From an uncultured Corynebacterium sp. (lineage in GTDB: Bacteria; Actinomycetota; Actinomycetes; Mycobacteriales; Mycobacteriaceae): a stretch of 17,382 nt of DNA. Positions within the stretch are counted from its first letter, which is position 1. Each line of letters begins with the position of its first letter. The stretch covers positions 1 through 17,382 of the forward strand of contig NZ_CALLDG010000083.1 in assembly GCF_937999985.1 (NCBI RefSeq), in the 5' to 3' direction. Of this stretch, positions 13,436 through 17,382 are shown piece after piece. The notes under the pieces were generated by a model. That model ran no database searches. It was not told the DNA's origin and saw only the letters and a program-made list of their open reading frames with translations. The position numbers and the translations under genes were made by a program.

Positions 13436-15526
13436 GTGACTCTCTCCCCAGAACAGCAGGCACTCACGGTGCGTAACTACCCGGCGGACTGGACGGAGAC
13501 CGACACGCGCGCGGTCGACCTTGCCCGCGTACTGGCCGCAGACGCCGTGGAGAACTGCGGCTCGGGCCACCCCGGCACGGCAATGAGCCTGGCGCCGCTG
13601 GCATACACCCTGTACCAGCGCGTGCTGCGCCACGACCCGCAGGACGTGCACTGGGTAGGCAGGGATCGCTTCGTCCTCTCGGCTGGCCACTCCTCCCTGA
13701 CTCAGTACATCCAGCTGTACCTGGGTGGCTTCGGCCTGGAGCTGGAGGACCTGCAGGCACTGCGCACCTGGGGCTCCAAGACCCCGGGCCACCCGGAGGT
13801 CCACCACACCGACGGTGTGGAGATCACGACCGGACCGCTGGGCCAGGGTCTTGCATCCGCGGTGGGTATGGCGATGGCCTCCCGCCGCGAGCGCGCTCTG
13901 TTCGACCCGCAGGCTCCGGCCGGCGAGTCCCCCTTCGACCACTTCATCTACGTCATCGCTTCTGACGGCGACGTGCAGGAGGGCGTGACCTCCGAAGCTT
14001 CCTCCCTGGCGGGTACCCAGCAGCTGGGCAACCTCATTGTCTTCTGGGACGACAACGGCATCTCCATCGAGGACCAGACCGAGATCGCCTTCACCGAGGA
14101 CGTCTCCGCCCGATACGCCGCCTACGGTTGGCAGACCCTCGAGGTCACTGGCGAGGACGTGGAGGGCATCCTGGACGCAGTCGAGCGCGCCAAGGCCGAG
14201 ACCTCTCGCCCCACCTTCATCCGCCTGCGCAGCGTCATCGCCTACCCCGCCCCGACGAAGATGGATACCGGCGCCTCCCACGGTGCTGCCCTCGGCGCGG
14301 AGGAGATCACCGGCATCAAGCAGGCCCTGGACTTCCCGGACGAGCCGTTCCCGGTGGAGGACAACGTGATCGCCCACACCCGCGGTCTGATCGATCGTGG
14401 CGCGGAGGCACACAAGCAGTGGCAGGTTCTTTTTGACGCCTGGGCGGAGAACAACCCGGAGAATAAGGCTCTGTTCGACCGTCTGTACTCCCGGGAGCTT
14501 CCGGAGGGTTTCGACGCCGAGGTTCCCAGCTGGGAGGCCGGCGAGTCCCTGGCTACCCGCAAGGCTTCGGAGGCCACCCTGCAGGCTCTGGGTAAGACCC
14601 TGCCGGAGCTGTGGGGCGGTTCCGCCGACCTGGCTGGCTCTACCAACACCATCATCAAGGGCTCCCCGAGCTTCGGCCCGGAGGCCGTCAGCACCCGCAA
14701 CTTCACCGCGGAACCGGGCGGCCGCAACCTGCACTTCGGTATCCGCGAGCACGGCATGGTCGCCATCCTGAATGGCATCGCCCTGCACGGTCCGACTCGC
14801 CCGTACGGCGCGACGTTCCTGCAGTTCTCTGACTACGCCCGCGGTGCGGTGCGCCTGGGCGCCCTGATGCAGACGGACACTTACCACGTGTGGACGCACG
14901 ACTCCATCGGCCTGGGTGAGGACGGACCGACCCACCAGCCTGTCGAGCACCTGGCTTCCCTGCGCGCAATCCCCCACCTGGCGGTTATCCGCCCGGCGGA
15001 CGCCAACGAGACCGCTGCCGGCTGGGTCGCTGCCCTGCAGGCTGAGGAGTCCCCGAAGGCTCTGGTCCTGACTCGCCAGAACGTCCCCGTGCTGGAGGGA
15101 ACCCAGGACAAAGCCGCCGAGGGCGTGGCCCGCGGCGGCTACGTGCTGGTCGAGGAATCGACGGACACCCCGGAGGTCATCCTGCTGGCCACCGGCTCCG
15201 AGGTACAGCTGGCCGTGGAGGCCGCCAAGGAGCTGGAGAGCCAGGGCGTGGGCACCCGCGTGGTTTCCATGCCTGTCATGGAGTGGTTCCTCGAGCAGGA
15301 TGCCGAGTACCAGGAACAGGTTCTGCCGAGCGACGTGACGGCTCGCGTCTCCGTCGAGGCCGGAATCTCCATGCCGTGGCATCGCTTCGTCGGCCTGAAC
15401 GGACGCACGGTCTCCCTGGAGCACTACGGCGCTTCTGCTGACTACCAGACGCTCTACCGCGAGTTCGGCATCACTTCCGAGGCAGTCGTCGCCGCTGCGC
15501 ACGACTCCATCGCGGCGAACAAGTAA
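13436..15526 (+). CDS. tkt: Transketolase
   Basis: A 696-residue thiamine-diphosphate enzyme that moves two-carbon units between sugar phosphates in the non-oxidative pentose phosphate pathway. Signatures include NCGSGHPGTAMSLAPLAY (40-57, with His45 of the active site), the cofactor motif SDGDVQEG (about 176-183) running to the Asn in DDNG, and the pyrimidine-domain REHGM (about 437-441) with the catalytic glutamate. The C-terminal domain is complete and the length is normal. The start is GTG with GAAAGG 9 nt upstream. It heads the tkt-tal-zwf cluster, is divergent from ctaB, and is followed by tal after 35 nt. Codon use is strongly biased to C-ending and GAG/CTG-type codons, as expected of a highly expressed gene. 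Confidence 0.98.
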   Translation: MTLSPEQQALTVRNYPADWTETDTRAVDLARVLAADAVENCGSGHPGTAMSLAPLAYTLYQRVLRHDPQDVHWVGRDRFVLSAGHSSLTQYIQLYLGGFGLELEDLQALRTWGSKTPGHPEVHHTDGVEITTGPLGQGLASAVGMAMASRRERALFDPQAPAGESPFDHFIYVIASDGDVQEGVTSEASSLAGTQQLGNLIVFWDDNGISIEDQTEIAFTEDVSARYAAYGWQTLEVTGEDVEGILDAVERAKAETSRPTFIRLRSVIAYPAPTKMDTGASHGAALGAEEITGIKQALDFPDEPFPVEDNVIAHTRGLIDRGAEAHKQWQVLFDAWAENNPENKALFDRLYSRELPEGFDAEVPSWEAGESLATRKASEATLQALGKTLPELWGGSADLAGSTNTIIKGSPSFGPEAVSTRNFTAEPGGRNLHFGIREHGMVAILNGIALHGPTRPYGATFLQFSDYARGAVRLGALMQTDTYHVWTHDSIGLGEDGPTHQPVEHLASLRAIPHLAVIRPADANETAAGWVAALQAEESPKALVLTRQNVPVLEGTQDKAAEGVARGGYVLVEESTDTPEVILLATGSEVQLAVEAAKELESQGVGTRVVSMPVMEWFLEQDAEYQEQVLPSDVTARVSVEAGISMPWHRFVGLNGRTVSLEHYGASADYQTLYREFGITSEAVVAAAHDSIAANK

Positions 15527-15561
15527 ACCCCACAACCCCACCCCAAGGACTGATTCCTTAT

Positions 15562-16674
15562 ATGAGCACCCCCGCCAACATCGACGCACTTGCACAAGCC
15601 GGCACCTCCGTGTGGCTTGACGATCTGTCCCGCGACCGCCTGCGCTCCGGCAACCTCGCTGAGGTCATTGAGAACAAGGGCGTGGTCGGCGTGACCACGA
15701 ACCCGGCCATCTTCGCCAACGCGATGTCCCAGGGCACGGCTTACGACCAGCAGCTCCGCGAGCTCGCTGCCGCTGGTACCCCGGCTGACAGCGCGGTGTT
15801 CGAGATGGCGGCGGACGACGTGGCGGACGCCTGCGACGTCTTTCTGCCCATCTACGAGAAGACCGATGGGGTGGATGGCCGAGTCTCCCTCGAGGTGGAT
15901 CCGCGTCTGGCCAACGAACGCGAGGCCACCGTCATCCAGGCCAAGGAGCTGGCTGCGAAGGTGGGGCGCGAGAACCTGATGATCAAGATTCCCGCTACGC
16001 AGGAATGCCTGCCCGCCATCACCGACGTGCTGGCCGAGGGCATCAGCGTGAACGTGACCCTTATCTTTTCCGTCAGCCGCTACATCCAGGTGATGGAGGC
16101 ATTCATTGCCGGTATTTCCCGCGCCGCTGAGGCCGGCAAGGACCTCACCAAGATCCACTCCGTGGCCAGCTTCTTCGTCTCCCGCGTGGACACCGAAATC
16201 GACAAGCGCCTGGATGGCATCGGCACCGACGGGGCCAAGCAGCTCAAGGGCAAGGCGGGTGTGGCCAACGCGCAGCTGGCCTACGCCGCCTTCGAGGAGC
16301 ACCTGCTCAACAACCCCGACTGGACCGCACTTGCCGATAAGGGAGCGCACGTTCAGCGACCACTGTGGGCGTCCACCTCAGTAAAGAACCCCGAGTACCC
16401 AGACACCTTGTACGTGACCGAGCTGGCCGGACCGCGCACCGTAAACACGATGCCGGAGAACACCTTGGACTCAACGATCGACCACGGCGAGATCCGCGGC
16501 GATTCCCTCAGCGGCACCGCGGAGGATGCACGCGAAGTGTTCGCTCGCCTGGACGCGGTGGGCGTAAACCTGGCCGAAGTGTGGGCCGTGCTGGAGGACG
16601 AGGGTGTGGAGAAGTTCGTGGCCTCCTGGAACGAGCTGCTGGGCACTCTCTCCGCGCAGCTAGACGCCAAGTAG
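15562..16674 (+). CDS. tal: Transaldolase
   Basis: A 370-residue transaldolase of the longer actinobacterial type; it transfers a dihydroxyacetone unit between sugar phosphates. The Schiff-base lysine is Lys142 in LMIKIPAT. Other conserved parts are GVTTNPAIFANAM (about 42-54), VSLEVDPRLA (about 109-118), NVTLIFSVSRY (about 164-174), and SVASFFVSRVDTEID (about 199-213). The start is ATG with AAGGA 12 nt upstream, a slightly long spacing. It lies between tkt and zwf in the same direction and is probably co-transcribed with them. No fusion to glucose-6-phosphate isomerase is present; such fusions occur in some bacteria. Confidence 0.97.
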   Translation: MSTPANIDALAQAGTSVWLDDLSRDRLRSGNLAEVIENKGVVGVTTNPAIFANAMSQGTAYDQQLRELAAAGTPADSAVFEMAADDVADACDVFLPIYEKTDGVDGRVSLEVDPRLANEREATVIQAKELAAKVGRENLMIKIPATQECLPAITDVLAEGISVNVTLIFSVSRYIQVMEAFIAGISRAAEAGKDLTKIHSVASFFVSRVDTEIDKRLDGIGTDGAKQLKGKAGVANAQLAYAAFEEHLLNNPDWTALADKGAHVQRPLWASTSVKNPEYPDTLYVTELAGPRTVNTMPENTLDSTIDHGEIRGDSLSGTAEDAREVFARLDAVGVNLAEVWAVLEDEGVEKFVASWNELLGTLSAQLDAK

Positions 16675-16729
16675 CTCAGCCAGCGCAGCACCCACCCCTA
16701 CCGATTAAAGAAAATAGGACTTTAGACAA

Positions 16730-17382
16730 GTGCAACTTCCTTTTTCCGCCGAAGAATGGCGCAACCCGTTGCGCGACGAATTGGATAAGCGCCTGCCGCG
16801 CATCGCTGGCCCCTGCGGCCTGGTGATCTTCGGCGTGACCGGCGACCTGGCACGCAAGAAGCTGCTGCCCGCCGTCTACGACCTCGCGAACCGCGGCCTG
16901 CTGCCACCCGGCTTCAGCCTGATCGGCTACGGCCGCCGCGACTGGTCGAAGGAGCAGTTCGAGGAGCAAGTCCTGGAGTGCGTCAAGGATCGCGCGCGCA
17001 CCCCGTGGCGCCAGAACGTGTGGGATCGCCTCGCCGAAGGCATCTTCTTCGTCACCGGCGACTTCACCACCGATTCTGCTTTTGACGCCCTCGCGGAGAA
17101 GACCCGGGAGATCGACAACGCGCGCGGTACCGCCGGCAACTGGGCTTATTACCTGTCCGTCCCACCAGACCACTTCCCCAGCGTGTGCCACCAACTCCAG
17201 CGCTCGGGCCTGGCCAAGCCGGATCCGGAGCTGGGAGAGCTACACAACGGCTGGCGCCGCGTGGTTATCGAGAAGCCCTTCGGCCACGACGAGCAGTCGG
17301 CCCACGAGCTCAATGAGATCGTGAACAGTGTGTTCCCGGAATCCAGCGTGTTCCGCATCGACCACTACCTGGGCAAGGAGAC
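16730..17382 (+). CDS. zwf: Glucose-6-phosphate dehydrogenase, amino-terminal part
   Basis: The first 217 codons of zwf, cut by the window end. The enzyme oxidises glucose 6-phosphate to 6-phosphogluconolactone and makes NADPH. The start is GTG with AGGA 10 nt upstream. The sequence opens with WRNPLRDELDKRLPRIAGP (10-28), characteristic of the actinobacterial enzyme. The NADP-binding glycine motif is GVTGDLARKK (35-44). The VVIEKPFGHD block (about 181-190) and the substrate-binding RIDHYLGKE (209-217) are present, the latter at the very edge. No stop codon interrupts the frame. It lies 55 nt after tal; in relatives opcA and pgl follow, outside this window. Confidence 0.96.
   Translation, partial: MQLPFSAEEWRNPLRDELDKRLPRIAGPCGLVIFGVTGDLARKKLLPAVYDLANRGLLPPGFSLIGYGRRDWSKEQFEEQVLECVKDRARTPWRQNVWDRLAEGIFFVTGDFTTDSAFDALAEKTREIDNARGTAGNWAYYLSVPPDHFPSVCHQLQRSGLAKPDPELGELHNGWRRVVIEKPFGHDEQSAHELNEIVNSVFPESSVFRIDHYLGKE

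Noticed and set aside
13229..15595. Open frame of 788 codons on the minus strand opposite tkt
   Set aside because: It is a shadow of tkt, whose GC-rich, biased codons leave the opposite strand free of stops. Its translation has no recognisable motif, and tkt is certain.
1..17382. CRISPR arrays, insertion sequences, tRNA genes, prophage or defence genes
   Set aside because: No tandem direct repeats with spacers, transposase, terminal inverted repeats or tRNA-like cloverleaf were seen on reading either strand.

Overview
This window is a piece of actinobacterial core chromosome, almost certainly from Corynebacterium or a close relative in the Mycobacteriales. The evidence is high GC content, frequent GTG starts, an actinobacterial-type SufR, MptB (a mannosyltransferase of lipomannan synthesis found in mycolate-type actinobacteria), and a gene order that from memory matches both Corynebacterium glutamicum and Mycobacterium tuberculosis: suf operon, then mptB, an ABC transporter, ctaA, ctaB, tkt, tal and zwf. 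The species cannot be fixed by reading alone.

Bases 22-6464 (minus strand) hold a complete SUF iron-sulfur cluster assembly operon, transcribed as sufR-sufB-sufD-sufC-sufS-sufU and a DUF59/MIP18-family gene. SufR is an Fe-S sensing repressor. SufBCD is the scaffold and ATPase complex. SufS is the cysteine desulfurase and SufU its sulfur-transfer partner. A 19-bp near-perfect dyad just upstream of sufR is a good candidate for the autoregulatory operator, and a weaker iron-box-like sequence lies further upstream.

Bases 6678-11375 (plus strand, divergent from suf) hold mptB, a two-gene ABC-2 type exporter and ctaA (heme A synthase). The first gene of each of these three units has a TAGNNT hexamer only 7-8 nt before its start codon and no Shine-Dalgarno sequence, so I infer leaderless transcripts. 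Between ctaA and ctaB lies a 264-residue two-helix membrane protein that I do not recognise. Its codon use differs from its neighbours and it is the main accessory element here.

Bases 12240-13178 (minus strand) hold ctaB (heme O synthase), the enzyme acting before CtaA. It faces tkt across a 257-bp intergenic region with two striking dyads. Bases 13436-17382 (plus strand) hold the pentose phosphate genes tkt, tal and zwf, the last cut off by the window edge.

I found no CRISPR array, insertion sequence, tRNA, rRNA, prophage gene or defence system, and no clearly new system. The items most worth following up are regulatory (SufR operator, leaderless promoters, ctaB/tkt dyads) and the unknown membrane protein.
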